From NCBI GenBank assembly GCA_900469965.1, contig UBZP01000012.1, positions 62,001-126,000 on the forward strand: 64,000 nucleotides of DNA, in the 5' to 3' direction. Made by a program: the position numbers and the translations under genes. The notes under the pieces were generated by a model. The model worked only from the letters and a program-made list of their open reading frames with translations, made no database searches and was not told where the DNA came from. This DNA is from Hyphomicrobiales bacterium. Lineage in GTDB: Bacteria; Pseudomonadota; Alphaproteobacteria; Rhizobiales; Rhizobiaceae. Shown here piece after piece: positions 25,561-34,574 of this stretch. The number at the start of each line of letters is the position of its first letter. Within the stretch, counting starts at the first letter, position 1.

Positions 25561-26151
25561 TCAAGAGGGCGAGGGTTCAGAGACGATGTCGAGGATCAGG
25601 TCTGCCAACGGCAGCTCCGAGCCCGCAAAGCTCTCGATCATGGCCCCTATTGCACGTTCGCGATCAAGCACCTCGACGTTGAACGGGAGCCCGGCCTGTT
25701 CGGCGAGGAGCGCGAGAAAGGTCAGTTGGGTTCGCCCGTTGCCTTCGCGGAAAGGGTGGATTGCATTGAGTTCGGCCAGAAAGTGCGCCGCCCGGACCGC
25801 GAAGTCGCGCGGCGCAAGGCTCTCGAAGGCGTCGGCAGTGCCCAATTCCTGAAAGACGTGGTCCAACTGCGCCTGAATGTGTTCCGGGTAGCAGAACCAG
25901 TTGCCGCCTTTGCCGATCCGGATCGTGCGGATCTGGCCGGCCCAGTCGTATACGTCCTGAAAGAGGTGATGGTGGAGCGAAAGGTAGTGGGCGACGTCCA
26001 GTTTGCCCTCGGGCCAAGGCTCTTCGGAGCGCAGGACGAACATCGCCGTCTCGTACTCGTCCAGCTCGTCCTGGTCCATGAGATCCAGCTTGTTCCGGAG
26101 CACGGTAGTGCCCGGATAGCAGAGGGGATCGGTTTCGGCAGTATAGATCAC
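25561..26151 (-). CDS. Fic-domain protein, probable AMP transferase toxin
   Basis: A 196-residue Fic protein. The active motif is HPFREGNGRTQ (catalytic His, the Glu of the anion hole and GNGR), preceded by the flap-like GGNWFCYPEH segment and the LHHHLFQDVYDWAGQIRT helix typical of VbhT/Doc-type Fic proteins. These transfer AMP from ATP to target proteins such as gyrase. The last Arg of the canonical HxFxEGNGRxxR is a Leu here. The gene starts two bases after a small antitoxin gene, the usual class I arrangement. Target unknown. Confidence 0.83.
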   Translation of the reverse strand: MIYTAETDPLCYPGTTVLRNKLDLMDQDELDEYETAMFVLRSEEPWPEGKLDVAHYLSLHHHLFQDVYDWAGQIRTIRIGKGGNWFCYPEHIQAQLDHVFQELGTADAFESLAPRDFAVRAAHFLAELNAIHPFREGNGRTQLTFLALLAEQAGLPFNVEVLDRERAIGAMIESFAGSELPLADLILDIVSEPSPS

Positions 26152-26153
26152 CG

Positions 26154-26354
26154 CTAGGCGGACTTGCGGGCGAACTGTGCACGGACCGCCTTGCGGCGTT
26201 CCTCGGCCGATTGGTCTTCGGTCCGGGCAAGAAGTTCGCGCATGCGCGGGCTCAGCACCAGGCCCTCAACCGCGCTGATCTTTTCAGCTCGCGCCTGGGT
26301 GAGGCGGCCGGTTGCGGCGCTCCGGGTCGGCTTCGGCATCTTTGTCGTACACAT
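26154..26354 (-). CDS. VbhA-like antitoxin of the Fic protein
   Basis: A 66-residue helical protein. Its middle, KISAVEGLVLSPRMRELLART, aligns by eye with the inhibitory helix region of VbhA (SQRLEGLEPDP), including the Glu-Gly pair that blocks ATP in the Fic active site. The Ser/Thr expected four residues before the Glu is Ile here, with a Ser one position nearer. The next stretch (EERRKAVRAQF) is the usual closing helix. It lies immediately upstream of the Fic gene. Identification rests on motif and position. Confidence 0.72.
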   Translation of the reverse strand: MCTTKMPKPTRSAATGRLTQARAEKISAVEGLVLSPRMRELLARTEDQSAEERRKAVRAQFARKSA

Positions 26355-26442
26355 GAATCGAAACCTATCACGACCTTGTGGAGGCCGCCAAAAGAATTCC
26401 TCCGGCCGGGTTTACCGAGTTGCCCCGGAGCGAAGGGCTCTC

Positions 26443-26952
26443 TCAGGCGTAGGGGCCGAGGTAGTCGCGCTTGCCGATCTCGATGCCGTCGTGGCGGAGG
26501 ATGTCGTAGGCGGTGGTGACGTGGAAGAAGAAGTTCGGCAGGGCGAATTCCAGCAGGTAGCTTTCGCCGGTGAACGTCACGCCGAGACTGCCGACATTGA
26601 GCTTCACCTCGCGGCCCTCGCTGCCCTCGAGATCGGCGGCGGGGACCGACTGGAGATAGGCGATGGTCTTTTCGATCCGCGCCTTCAGCTCGGCCATGGT
26701 CGTCTCTGTATCGGGAAAGCTCGGTGCCGGCTTGCCGCTCAGGCGGCCGAGCGCGTTCTTGGCGGTATCGCTCACGCGCTGGATCTGTCCGGAGAGCGGC
26801 AGCATGTCGGGGGCAAGCCGCGAGTTGACCAGCACCTCGGTGGCGATCCCGTTGTCCGCGGCGTGGGCTTCGGCCTTTTCGAGCAGAGCGGAGAGCACGG
26901 TGAGGCCCCGGACGAACACGGGGACGGAGAGGCGATACATGGAGACGGGCAT
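26443..26952 (-). CDS. DUF1993 family protein
   Basis: A 169-residue soluble protein of the DUF1993 family, which has a DinB-like four-helix bundle. Recognisable parts are MYRLSVPVFVRGLTVLSALLEKAEAHA at the start, LVNSRLAPDMLPL, and the C-terminal LPNFFFHVTTAYDILRHDGIEIGKRDYLG. No enzyme activity is established for the family. The ATG at 26952 has AAGGA at good spacing; the 14-codon extension is rejected. Confidence 0.82.
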   Translation of the reverse strand: MPVSMYRLSVPVFVRGLTVLSALLEKAEAHAADNGIATEVLVNSRLAPDMLPLSGQIQRVSDTAKNALGRLSGKPAPSFPDTETTMAELKARIEKTIAYLQSVPAADLEGSEGREVKLNVGSLGVTFTGESYLLEFALPNFFFHVTTAYDILRHDGIEIGKRDYLGPYA

Positions 26953-27070
26953 GCGGGCATCCTTGTCGGTTGGCCGGCGACGGGCCGGGATCACGCCGCT
27001 AAGATAGGACGGGCCCCGGCCGGTTTTGAGCCCGCGATCCCCGCCGGCGGAAAGAAATTTCCGCCGCCGG

Positions 27071-27982
27071 CTACCAGCAGTAGCGATAGCCGCTCTTGCG
27101 CCGGATCACGTCGAGATGCAGGTGCGTCTCGTGGGCGGCATCGCTGCCGGGGTCGAGAACGGTCGTGAAATAGAGGCAGGCGGTGGCGACGGCGGCACGC
27201 TGCAGCGCGCCCGCCATCGTCGAATCCTTCTCGCGCGGGGCGATGTCCATGCGGCTGCCGTCGGAGAAGGTGAAGGCGGCGATGTCGATCGCGTTGCCGT
27301 AGGCATGTTCGGAGACCTTGCCGTTCGCCGCACCGTTGCGATTGCGGCAGACGTAGCCGGAGGCCTGCTCCAGGCCGGACAGCGTCTTCTCCGGCATGGC
27401 CGCCTCGACCGCCGGCCCGAGCGCGCCGGACGTCCAGCGCTGGAGCTGAAGGGCGGTCTTGCAGCGCAGCGTCGCCTCCGGCCTGATCGCGACGTCGGCC
27501 GAAAGCCGCTTGAGCACCACGGGGCGGGTGATGCCGCAGCCGTTTTCGGGCCCGATCGCCGCAACCTCCTCGATGACGGCGCCGCCCGCCTTCAAGGCAC
27601 CGATGCAGGCGGCGAAGGCAGCGTCGTCCTCGCGAACGAGCGGCGGCGGCGGCGCCTTTCGGGCTTCGGCCTCCTTGCCGGCCCCGGCCTCCATGTCGGC
27701 CTCCGTCTCCCTGTTGCCGTCCTTGTCGTCGTCGCCCCTTGTTTGTCTCCCGCCGTCGTCGGCTTGCTTCGGGGTCGGGGCATCCTTCTCCTTCGCAGCG
27801 GGAGGGGCCTGCGCCGCGGAAGGCTCGGCAGGGGCATTCTTTTCCGGTTGGTGCTGGCCGGCGGCCGGTCGCGGAACCGGCATCGGACCCGTTGCGGGCA
27901 GGGAGGCCCCGGTCAGGGACAGGACAGTGGCAGCCAGGATGGCGAAAGATCGCGAACGGATGGCGGCGTTCTCCTCTTCCAT
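27071..27982 (-). CDS. Extensin-like C-terminal domain protein
   Basis: A 303-residue exported protein. An N-terminal signal sequence (about residues 8-30, SFAILAATVLSLTGASLPA) leads into a long Pro/Ala/Asp-rich low-complexity region (about 35-135), then a C-terminal extensin-like domain of about 160 residues with CGITRPVVLKRLSADVAI, SEHAYGNAIDIAAF and the final HLHLDV. The HxxxxxxD...HxH set resembles LAS-type metallopeptidases, suggesting a cell-wall peptidase (inference). The ATG at 27982 is chosen because the longer frame runs through the trp leader region on the other strand. Confidence 0.78.
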   Translation of the reverse strand: MEEENAAIRSRSFAILAATVLSLTGASLPATGPMPVPRPAAGQHQPEKNAPAEPSAAQAPPAAKEKDAPTPKQADDGGRQTRGDDDKDGNRETEADMEAGAGKEAEARKAPPPPLVREDDAAFAACIGALKAGGAVIEEVAAIGPENGCGITRPVVLKRLSADVAIRPEATLRCKTALQLQRWTSGALGPAVEAAMPEKTLSGLEQASGYVCRNRNGAANGKVSEHAYGNAIDIAAFTFSDGSRMDIAPREKDSTMAGALQRAAVATACLYFTTVLDPGSDAAHETHLHLDVIRRKSGYRYCW

Positions 27983-28101
27983 GGACACGGAGGGAAGAAA
28001 CGCATGGAAACCCCGTTCAGTTTCACAAGGCAAGGAAGAACCGCATTTGCCCTGTCCGGGAGCGGTCCCGGATCCGGCCGTGCGTGGCGCAAGAAATGCC
28101 G

Positions 28102-28130
28102 GTTGCGTTCGCATCGGCTTCGCGCTAACA
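28102..28130 (+). promoter_or_regulatory. Promoter of trpL-trpE(G)
   Basis: GTTGCG (28102-28107) and CTAACA (28125-28130) are 17 bases apart. The leader peptide ATG begins nine bases after the -10, where the transcript should start, as known for the Sinorhizobium trp leader. Confidence 0.5.
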
Positions 28131-28139
28131 ATTCCGGCC

Positions 28140-28184
28140 ATGACAGACGCACGCATGATTTCGATCTGGTGGTGGGCTCGCTGA
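28140..28184 (+). CDS. trpL: Tryptophan leader peptide
   Basis: A 14-residue peptide, MTDARMISIWWWAR, with three consecutive Trp codons. It matches the rhizobial trp leader, which ends in the same ISIWWWAR. When charged tRNA-Trp is scarce the ribosome stalls at the Trp codons and the downstream terminator does not form, so trpE(G) is read. There is almost no room for a ribosome binding site upstream, so it is probably translated from a leaderless 5' end. In Sinorhizobium the released leader RNA and peptide also act in trans (established there, not shown here). Confidence 0.9.
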   Translation: MTDARMISIWWWAR

Positions 28185-28220
28185 GGCGGCCTCGACCAGT
28201 CATGCGTGATTGCAACGAAC

Positions 28221-28250
28221 AGCCGCCCGAAACCTTCGAGGCGGCTTTTT
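28221..28250 (+). terminator. trp attenuator terminator
   Basis: AGCCGCC (28221-28227) pairs with GGCGGCT (28240-28246), with CGAA/TTCG extending the stem inward, followed by TTTTT. An alternative antiterminator can form between GGCGGC at 28185-28190, just after the trpL stop, and GCCGCC at 28222-28227. Confidence 0.88.
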
Positions 28251-28296
28251 CGTATTCGGGCCGCACGCAAGACCGGGCCGAACAGGAGAGCAGGCA

Positions 28297-30486
28297 ATGG
28301 TGACGAAGCAACTGGAGGACGGCGCCGAGAGCTACGAGACGCGGGGCGGCATCACCGTCACGCGCCGGCGCCGGGACGCGGACTATGCGACCGCGATCTC
28401 CACCTATGTGGACAGGCTGGACGAGCACCGCGGCGCGGTCTTCTCCTCCAACTACGAATATCCCGGCCGCTACACCCGCTGGGACACGGCGATCATCGAT
28501 CCGCCGCTCGCCATTTCCTCCTTCGGCCGCAACGTCTGGATCGAGGCCTACAACGGCCGCGGCGAAGTGCTGCTCGACATCATCAGGCCGAAGCTTGCGA
28601 GCATTTCCGAGCTGTCGCTGGGCGCCTCGACGCAACGCCGGCTCGACCTGAAGGTCAACGAACCGGACCGCGTCTTCACCGAGGAAGAGCGCTCGAAGAT
28701 CCCGACCGTGTTCACCGTGCTGCGCGCGGTCAGCGACCTGTTCCATTCCGCCGAGGACGCCAATCTCGGCTTCTACGGCGCCTTCGGCTACGATCTCGCC
28801 TTCCAGTTCGACGCGATCGACCTGAAGCTCGAGCGTCCCGACGACCAGCGCGACATGGTGCTGTTCATTCCCGACGAGATCCTCGTCGTCGACCACTATG
28901 CCGCCAAGGCCTGGGTCGACCGCTACGACTTCGAGAAGGACGGGGTTTCCACCGAGGGCCGGGAGCAGGCGATCGCGCCGGAGCCGTTCCGGACCTCCGA
29001 CGTCATCCCGCCGCACGGCGACCATCGCCCGGGCGAATATGCCGAGCTCGTCGTCAAGGCCAAGGAGAGCTTCCGCCGCGGCGACCTGTTCGAGGTGGTG
29101 CCGGGCCAGAAGTTCTACGAGCGCTGCGACAGCAAGCCGTCGGAGATCTCCAAGCGCCTCAAGGCGATCAACCCGTCGCCCTATTCCTTCTTCATCAATC
29201 TCGGCGACCAGGAATATCTCGTCGGCGCCTCGCCGGAGATGTTCGTGCGCGTGTCCGGCCGCCGTATCGAGACCTGCCCGATCTCGGGCACGATCAAGCG
29301 CGGCGACGACCCGATCGCCGACAGCGAGCAGATCCTGAAGCTCCTGAACTCCAAGAAGGACGAATCCGAGCTGACCATGTGCTCGGACGTCGACCGCAAC
29401 GACAAGTCGCGCGTCTGCGAGCCGGGCTCGGTCAAGGTGATCGGCCGCCGGCAGATCGAGATGTATTCGCGGCTGATCCACACCGTGGATCATATCGAGG
29501 GCCGGCTGCGCGACGACATGGACGCCTTCGACGGCTTCCTCAGCCACGCTTGGGCGGTGACCGTCACCGGCGCGCCGAAGCTGTGGGCGATGCGCTTCAT
29601 CGAGGCGCACGAGAAGAGCCCCAGGCTGTGGTATGGTGGGGCGATCGGCATGGTCGGCTTCAACGGCGACATGAACACCGGGCTGACGCTGCGCACCATC
29701 CGCATCAAGGACGGCATCGCCGAGGTGCGGGCGGGCGCGACGCTGCTCAACGATTCCAACCCGCAGGAAGAAGAAGCCGAAACCGAACTGAAGGCCTCCG
29801 CCATGATCGCAGCCATCCGTGACGCCAAGTCGGGCAATGCGGCGAAGTCGCAACGCGACGTCGCCTCCGTCGGCGCCGGCGTCAGCATCCTGCTCGTCGA
29901 TCACGAGGACAGCTTCGTCCATACGCTGGCGAACTATTTCCGCCAGACCGGGGCGAGCGTGACGACGGTGCGCACGCCCGTCGCCGACGAGCTGTTCGAC
30001 CGGATCAAGCCCGATCTCGTCGTGCTTTCGCCCGGTCCCGGCACGCCGAAGGACTTCGACTGCAAGGCGACGATCAAGAAGGCGCGCGCCCGCGACCTGC
30101 CGATCTTCGGCGTCTGCCTCGGCCTGCAGGCGCTGGCGGAAGCCTATGGCGGCGATCTCAGGCAACTGGCGGTGCCGATGCACGGCAAGCCCTCGCGCAT
30201 CCGCGTGCTGGAACCCGGCATCGTCTTCTCCGGGCTCGGCAAGGAGGTGACGGTCGGCCGCTACCACTCGATCTTCGCCGACCCCTCGACGCTGCCGCGC
30301 GACTTCATCATCACGGCGGAGAGCGAGGACGGCACGATCATGGGCATCGAGCACGTCAAGGAACCGGTGGCCGCCGTCCAGTTCCACCCCGAATCGATCA
30401 TGACGCTCGGCGGCGACGCCGGCATGCGGATGATCGAGAACGTCGTGGCGCACCTGTCCAGAAAGGCGAAGACGAAGGCGGCTTGA
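28297..30486 (+). CDS. trpE: Fused anthranilate synthase TrpE(G)
   Basis: A 729-residue bifunctional enzyme: chorismate plus glutamine to anthranilate, the first step of tryptophan synthesis. Residues 1 to about 510 are the TrpE part ([53 protein letters not shown]). After a linker comes the glutamine amidotransferase part from about 530 ([18 protein letters not shown]), with the catalytic Cys in [10 protein letters not shown] near 606 and the His/Glu pair in FHPES near 698. Fusion is typical of Rhizobiales. AGGAG precedes the ATG. Regulated by the trpL attenuator; TrpE is also commonly inhibited by tryptophan. Confidence 0.96.
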   Translation: MVTKQLEDGAESYETRGGITVTRRRRDADYATAISTYVDRLDEHRGAVFSSNYEYPGRYTRWDTAIIDPPLAISSFGRNVWIEAYNGRGEVLLDIIRPKLASISELSLGASTQRRLDLKVNEPDRVFTEEERSKIPTVFTVLRAVSDLFHSAEDANLGFYGAFGYDLAFQFDAIDLKLERPDDQRDMVLFIPDEILVVDHYAAKAWVDRYDFEKDGVSTEGREQAIAPEPFRTSDVIPPHGDHRPGEYAELVVKAKESFRRGDLFEVVPGQKFYERCDSKPSEISKRLKAINPSPYSFFINLGDQEYLVGASPEMFVRVSGRRIETCPISGTIKRGDDPIADSEQILKLLNSKKDESELTMCSDVDRNDKSRVCEPGSVKVIGRRQIEMYSRLIHTVDHIEGRLRDDMDAFDGFLSHAWAVTVTGAPKLWAMRFIEAHEKSPRLWYGGAIGMVGFNGDMNTGLTLRTIRIKDGIAEVRAGATLLNDSNPQEEEAETELKASAMIAAIRDAKSGNAAKSQRDVASVGAGVSILLVDHEDSFVHTLANYFRQTGASVTTVRTPVADELFDRIKPDLVVLSPGPGTPKDFDCKATIKKARARDLPIFGVCLGLQALAEAYGGDLRQLAVPMHGKPSRIRVLEPGIVFSGLGKEVTVGRYHSIFADPSTLPRDFIITAESEDGTIMGIEHVKEPVAAVQFHPESIMTLGGDAGMRMIENVVAHLSRKAKTKAA

Positions 30487-30544
30487 GGCCAATCGGCCTT
30501 TGACATTCCGGCCGAAACGGCCGATAGAGACGCCGAAGAGAAAG

Positions 30545-30575
30545 CCGCCTGCGCGAACCCCGCGCGGGCGGTTTT
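30545..30575 (+). terminator. Terminator after trpE(G)
   Basis: CCGCC-T-GCGCG and CGCGC-G-GGCGG form an 11-pair stem with one wobble around an AACCC loop, followed by TTTT. It separates trpE(G) from the CDF gene. Confidence 0.75.
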
Positions 30576-30628
30576 GCGTTGAAGGGCGCGGTTTCTGCAA
30601 TTCGTTTGCATCCGCAGGGAAGGCGATC

Positions 30629-31540
30629 ATGAACGGCAATCACACGGTCAACCGGCTGGCGCTGGTCGGCATTCCGATGGCGGTCTTCGTGCTGGGGCTG
30701 AAGATGCTGGCCTGGTGGGTGACGGGGTCGGTGGCGCTTCTGTCGGACGCGCTGGAATCGATCGTCAACGTGGTGGCCGCGGTGATCGCCTGGGGGGCGA
30801 TCCGCTATGCCTCGCGACCGGCCGATGCCGACCATCCCTTCGGCCACCACAAGGCCGAATACCTGTCGGCGGTGGTCGAGGGCGTGCTGATCGTGGTGGC
30901 GGCGATGCTGATCGTGCAGGAGGCCGTGCCGAAACTCTGGGCGCCGTCGCTGATGGAGCAGCCGGTGCTCGGCCTCGGCATCAACCTCGCAGCCAGCGTC
31001 ATCAACACCGTCTGGGCGACCATCCTGATCCGCGCCGGCAAGCGCCACCGCTCGCCCGCGCTGCTCGCCGACGGCCATCATATCATGTCCGACGTGGTCA
31101 CCTCGGCGGGCGTGCTGGTCGGCCTGCTGCTGGTGCTTGCGACCGGCTATGCGGTCCTCGACCCGGTGATCGCGATCTTCGTCGCCGTCAACATCCTCTT
31201 CCAGGGGTGGTCGATCATCTCCAATTCCGTCAACGGGCTGATGGACCACGCGGCCGGGGCGGACGAGGAGGCGGCGATCAAGCAGACCATCGCCGAGAAC
31301 GCGCACGGCTCGCTCGGCGTGCACGACCTGAAGACCCGCCGGGCCGGGCAGGCGATCTTCATCGAGTTTCACCTGGTGGTGCCGGCACGGATGGCGGTGG
31401 CCGATGCGCACGAGATCTGCGACAGGCTTGAAGCGGCGCTGGAAAGGGTTCATCAGGGCGCGCAGATCGCGATCCATGTCGAGCCGGAGACGGAGAAGGC
31501 GCATGGCATCAAGGTCAAGGTGGAAAGGACCAGGGCATGA
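30629..31540 (+). CDS. Cation diffusion facilitator (CDF) transporter
   Basis: A 303-residue inner-membrane metal/proton antiporter with about six helices and a C-terminal cytoplasmic domain (from about 205). Metal-site motifs are [14 protein letters not shown] in helix 2 and [12 protein letters not shown] in helix 5 (HxxxD), and [13 protein letters not shown] lies between helices 2 and 3. HxxxD favours zinc or a similar divalent ion (family knowledge). The ATG has GGGAAGG upstream. Its stop overlaps the queF start (ATGA), an unusual but clear coupling. Confidence 0.88.
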   Translation: MNGNHTVNRLALVGIPMAVFVLGLKMLAWWVTGSVALLSDALESIVNVVAAVIAWGAIRYASRPADADHPFGHHKAEYLSAVVEGVLIVVAAMLIVQEAVPKLWAPSLMEQPVLGLGINLAASVINTVWATILIRAGKRHRSPALLADGHHIMSDVVTSAGVLVGLLLVLATGYAVLDPVIAIFVAVNILFQGWSIISNSVNGLMDHAAGADEEAAIKQTIAENAHGSLGVHDLKTRRAGQAIFIEFHLVVPARMAVADAHEICDRLEAALERVHQGAQIAIHVEPETEKAHGIKVKVERTRA

Positions 31541-32001
31541 GCAAGACCGACGTTTCAACGCTTTCGCAGCTCGGGCGCAACGTCGCCCTGCCGGCAAGCC
31601 CGGAAGAGGCGGTGCTGGAGAAGGTGCCGAACGGCAACCAGGGCACCGACTATGTCGTCCGCTTCACCGCGCCCGAGTTCACCTCGCTCTGTCCGATGAC
31701 GGGGCAGCCGGATTTCGCCCATATCGTCATCGACTACATTCCCGACGCCTCGCTGGTGGAATCCAAGTCGCTGAAGCTGTTCCTGCATTCGTTCCGCAAC
31801 CACGGCGCCTTCCACGAGGACTGCTCCATCTTTATCGCCAAGCGGCTGGTGGACCTGCTGTCGCCGAAGTGGCTCCGGATCGGCGCCTACTGGTATCCGC
31901 GCGGCGGCATCCCGATCGACGTCTTCTGGCAGACGGGGGAGGCGCCGGAAGGCGTCTGGCTGCCGGAGCAGGGCGTGCCGACCTATCGCGGCCGCGGCTG
32001 A
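31537..32001 (+). CDS. queF: NADPH-dependent 7-cyano-7-deazaguanine reductase
   Basis: A 154-residue enzyme that reduces preQ0 to preQ1 in queuosine synthesis. It is the short, unimodular QueF type. The nucleophile Cys52 lies in [12 protein letters not shown], and the QueF motif [20 protein letters not shown] is intact, including the Glu that binds substrate. The ATG overlaps the CDF stop by four bases. QueF itself does not need metal, but the preceding queuosine steps (QueD, QueC) use zinc, which could explain coupling to a metal transporter (inference). Confidence 0.95.
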   Translation: MSKTDVSTLSQLGRNVALPASPEEAVLEKVPNGNQGTDYVVRFTAPEFTSLCPMTGQPDFAHIVIDYIPDASLVESKSLKLFLHSFRNHGAFHEDCSIFIAKRLVDLLSPKWLRIGAYWYPRGGIPIDVFWQTGEAPEGVWLPEQGVPTYRGRG

Positions 32002-32113
32002 GCGGGCTGTTCGTCGATTTTGGGAAAACGTCGAGACGTGCGCCGCTCGTCCTTCCGGATGGGCGGCGCGACATTTCCGGGCGGCCGGACAGCGTCCGGC
32101 CCGACCGGGTCCG

Positions 32114-32467
32114 TCAGGCGTGCGAATGCGGGTGACGGAAGTCCCAGACTGCCCAGGCCGACAGCGCGGCGGTGCAGATACCGAGGACCACGTGCGTCCA
32201 CATTGCGCTCGTGTTCGCCATGAAGCCGAGCAGCCATGGCGAGGCGATCAACCACAGGCCGATCGCCATGTTCACCCATTCCTCCCATTCGGCGAAGGCC
32301 GAAAGCGTCATGACTGCGAAGGCGCCGAGGACGATGGCGGCGACCCAGGCGTTCCAGCTCGGCGTCGCATCGGCGATGAAGCCGATGACCCATGGGGAGA
32401 TGAACAGGCAAAACGCCAGGATCAGAGTGACCAGATCCTGACCTCTCCGTCCAGACATCATATTCAT
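32114..32467 (-). CDS. SPW-repeat membrane protein
   Basis: A 117-residue inner-membrane protein with four hydrophobic helices and two SPW repeats (FISPWVIGFIADATPSWNAW and IASPWLLGFMANTSAMWTH). The family has no known function. The ATG at 32467 follows GGAGG at seven bases, so the 15-codon extension is rejected. It stands alone and converges with queF. Confidence 0.85.
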   Translation of the reverse strand: MNMMSGRRGQDLVTLILAFCLFISPWVIGFIADATPSWNAWVAAIVLGAFAVMTLSAFAEWEEWVNMAIGLWLIASPWLLGFMANTSAMWTHVVLGICTAALSAWAVWDFRHPHSHA

Positions 32468-32718
32468 GCTGCAACCTCCGTGCGTGAGGCATTTTCTGCT
32501 GCCGCGCACCATTGCGCGGCCTAAAACAAGAATACTCTAAAATTTACTGTTTTTCAAAATGTTAGTGCGGACATCGCGGGCTTGTGATGCGCGCGCCGCA
32601 CCATTGCCGTGTGCAGCTGCCGTCTCGCCGGAGGGCAAGCGCGGCGAAGGTCGCCTTCGAACGAAAAAGCGCGACGGCCGGTGCGGCCGCCGCGTCGTCC
32701 TTGCCGGTCACCGGGCGA

Positions 32719-33303
32719 TCAGCCGAAGGCGAGTGCCATGCCGGCAAGCGCGGTCGCGCCGCCGAGGATGCGGGTCAGGGTGCCGCCGCCGGCGATGCGG
32801 CCGATGCCGATGCCGAGGCCGAGCGCGATGCCGGCTCCGTGCAGCAGGGCGGTCGCGACCACGAAGCCCGCCGCAAACGGCATTGCGCCGGCGACGCCGA
32901 GCTCGCCGCCATGGGCATGGCCGTGAAACAGCGCGAAGACGGCGACGATCACGGCCGAGAGCGCCACGTCGAGGCGGGCGGCGATCGCGACCAGCAGGCC
33001 CAGGGCGACGACGGAGGCGAGGATCACCGGCTCGACGAAGGGCAGGGGGAGGCCTGCGACCGCAAGGCCGAAGCCCGCTGCCATCATCGCCACGAAGGCT
33101 GCCGGAACCGCCTGGAGCGCCCGGCCGCCGATCTGCGCCGCCCAGAGGCCGACGGCGACCATGACCAGGATATGGTCGAGGCCGAACAGCGGATGGGAGA
33201 AGCCGGCCATGAAGGAGCCGTGCTCCTCGGGATCGAGATGGGCGAAGGCGGGCGCGGTCGATGCGACGGTCAGGCCGATCGCAAGCAGGGTGCGTCTGAT
33301 CAT
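32719..33303 (-). CDS. HupE/UreJ-family protein
   Basis: A 194-residue membrane protein with a signal-like N-terminus (MIRRTLLAIGLTVASTAPAFAHLDPEEHG) and about six helices. The family signature HPLFGLDHILVMVAVGLWA is near residue 38, and FALFHGHAHGGELG supplies further histidines. HupE/UreJ proteins are nickel or cobalt permeases, usually next to hydrogenase or urease genes. None are seen here, so it probably serves general nickel/cobalt uptake (inference). Confidence 0.87.
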   Translation of the reverse strand: MIRRTLLAIGLTVASTAPAFAHLDPEEHGSFMAGFSHPLFGLDHILVMVAVGLWAAQIGGRALQAVPAAFVAMMAAGFGLAVAGLPLPFVEPVILASVVALGLLVAIAARLDVALSAVIVAVFALFHGHAHGGELGVAGAMPFAAGFVVATALLHGAGIALGLGIGIGRIAGGGTLTRILGGATALAGMALAFG

Positions 33304-33582
33304 GGTGTCCCCGATGATGATCCGGCCTGGGAGGCGGCCGGCGTTTCGTCAATACAATCGGTATCCTAGGGAGGCGCCGCCGCGAGTCCATACGTAAAGA
33401 TACGCAGGTCGGGACGGACGGATCGGGGCGGGCCCCGGCGGCCGTGCCCGGCATTTACCCTTTTTGCCGTTGCCGTTCCCGCCCTCTATCGCGCGATGAA
33501 CGTTTTGTTGCATTGTCTTGGCCACTGAGTCGCATTATCTGACTGCGGCAAGACCTATGAGACAACAGGCGGAGAGTTGCCG

Positions 33583-34161
33583 ATGAGCGACGAAGAAGAG
33601 AAAAAGACCGAGCTGCCGCTCGGCAAGGAAACCGAGGCGAACCTTTTCAAGTCGCGCTCGATCTTCATCTATGGCGGCATCACCCAGGAGCTGGCGCAGA
33701 AGGTCAATTCGCAGCTGGTCGCGCTCGCCGCCGCCAGCGACGAGGACATCCGCATCTTCGTCAATTCGCCCGGCGGCCACGTCGAATCCGGCGACAGCAT
33801 CCACGACATGATCAAGTTCATCAAGCCGAAGGTCTGGATGATCGGCACGGGCTGGGTCGCCTCTGCCGGCGCGCTGATCTTCGTGGCGGCGCCGAAGGAG
33901 CGCCGCATCTGCCTGCCGAACACGCGCTTCCTGCTGCACCAACCGTCCGGCGGCACCCGCGGCATGGCCTCCGACATCGAGATCCAGGCCCGCGAGATCA
34001 TCAAGATGAACGAGCGGCTGAACAAGATCTTCGCCGATGCCACCGGCCAGCCGATCGAGAAGATCGCCAAGGACACCGACCGCGACTACTGGCTGTCGGC
34101 CAAGGACGCGATCGAGTACGGCCTCGTCTCGCGCATCATCACCTCGCAGGCCGACATCTGA
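33583..34161 (+). CDS. ATP-dependent Clp protease proteolytic subunit paralogue
   Basis: A 192-residue ClpP-family serine protease. The triad is present: Ser94 in [11 protein letters not shown], His119 in [10 protein letters not shown] and Asp168 in [16 protein letters not shown]. The [10 protein letters not shown] glycine-rich strand is intact. The sequence around the Ser is not the usual QAASMGA of the main ClpP, which points to a secondary ClpP (ClpP3-like) as found in Rhizobiaceae. No clpX, clpA or tig gene is adjacent. ATG at 33583 with GGCGGAGAG upstream is preferred to a TTG two codons earlier. Confidence 0.87.
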   Translation: MSDEEEKKTELPLGKETEANLFKSRSIFIYGGITQELAQKVNSQLVALAAASDEDIRIFVNSPGGHVESGDSIHDMIKFIKPKVWMIGTGWVASAGALIFVAAPKERRICLPNTRFLLHQPSGGTRGMASDIEIQAREIIKMNERLNKIFADATGQPIEKIAKDTDRDYWLSAKDAIEYGLVSRIITSQADI

Positions 34162-34189
34162 GCGGTCCGCGCGGTTTCACCGTTTCAGG

Positions 34190-34218
34190 CGCCCCTTCGT
34201 CCAGCCGGCGGAGGGGCG
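34190..34218. terminator. Possible bidirectional terminator after the ClpP gene
   Basis: CGCCCCT (34190-34196) and AGGGGCG (34212-34218) form a 7-bp stem between two converging genes. The following CTTGCG is a poor T-run. Confidence 0.4.
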
Positions 34219-34248
34219 TCTTGCGTCTGGCGGCATCATCCGCGCCGG

Positions 34249-34449
34249 TCACCAGCCCGGCGTCGCCGGCGTCACTTCCATGCCCATCTGCCGGGCGTAG
34301 ACGCAGCTGTCGTAGTTGGTGTTGGAGGGGCCTCCGAAGCGTTGGAAGCAGTAGTTGGTCGCGTCGAGCGTCTTCTGGCTCGGCGGGTTCGACTGGCAGC
34401 CGACCGAAACGAGGGCCAGGATTGCCAGCATCGCGTAACGCAGCTTCAT
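34249..34449 (-). CDS. Small lipoprotein
   Basis: A 66-residue protein with a lipoprotein signal (MKLRYAMLAILALVSVGCQS; lipobox VSVGC). The mature part of about 48 residues contains two cysteines (NYCFQRFGG, YDSCVYARQ) that may form a disulfide. It should be anchored to a membrane facing the periplasm. Function unknown. Confidence 0.75.
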   Translation of the reverse strand: MKLRYAMLAILALVSVGCQSNPPSQKTLDATNYCFQRFGGPSNTNYDSCVYARQMGMEVTPATPGW

Positions 34450-34537
34450 CGTTTCGTTCCTTGCGATGGCCGCCCCCTTCGGCGCCGGCGAGAAGAGTAT
34501 CGCGGGCCTGCGGTTTTCACAAATCATCTTGCCGCGA

Positions 34538-34566
34538 CTTGCGCCGTCCCGGCCTGCCCGCTATAA
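34538..34566 (+). promoter_or_regulatory. Promoter of the leuA leader
   Basis: CTTGCG (34538-34543) and CTATAA (34561-34566) are exactly 17 bases apart, very close to the rhizobial consensus CTTGAC-N17-CTATAT. A leucine-rich leader ORF starts eight bases after the -10. Confidence 0.7.
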
Positions 34567-34574
34567 GCCGGGCC

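Noticed and set aside
27913-30639. 908-codon minus-strand open frame opposite trpE(G)
   Set aside because: It mirrors the trpE(G) codon pattern, has no ribosome binding site and its translation is low-complexity (Arg, Asp, His, Val rich), as usual for antisense frames in GC-rich DNA.
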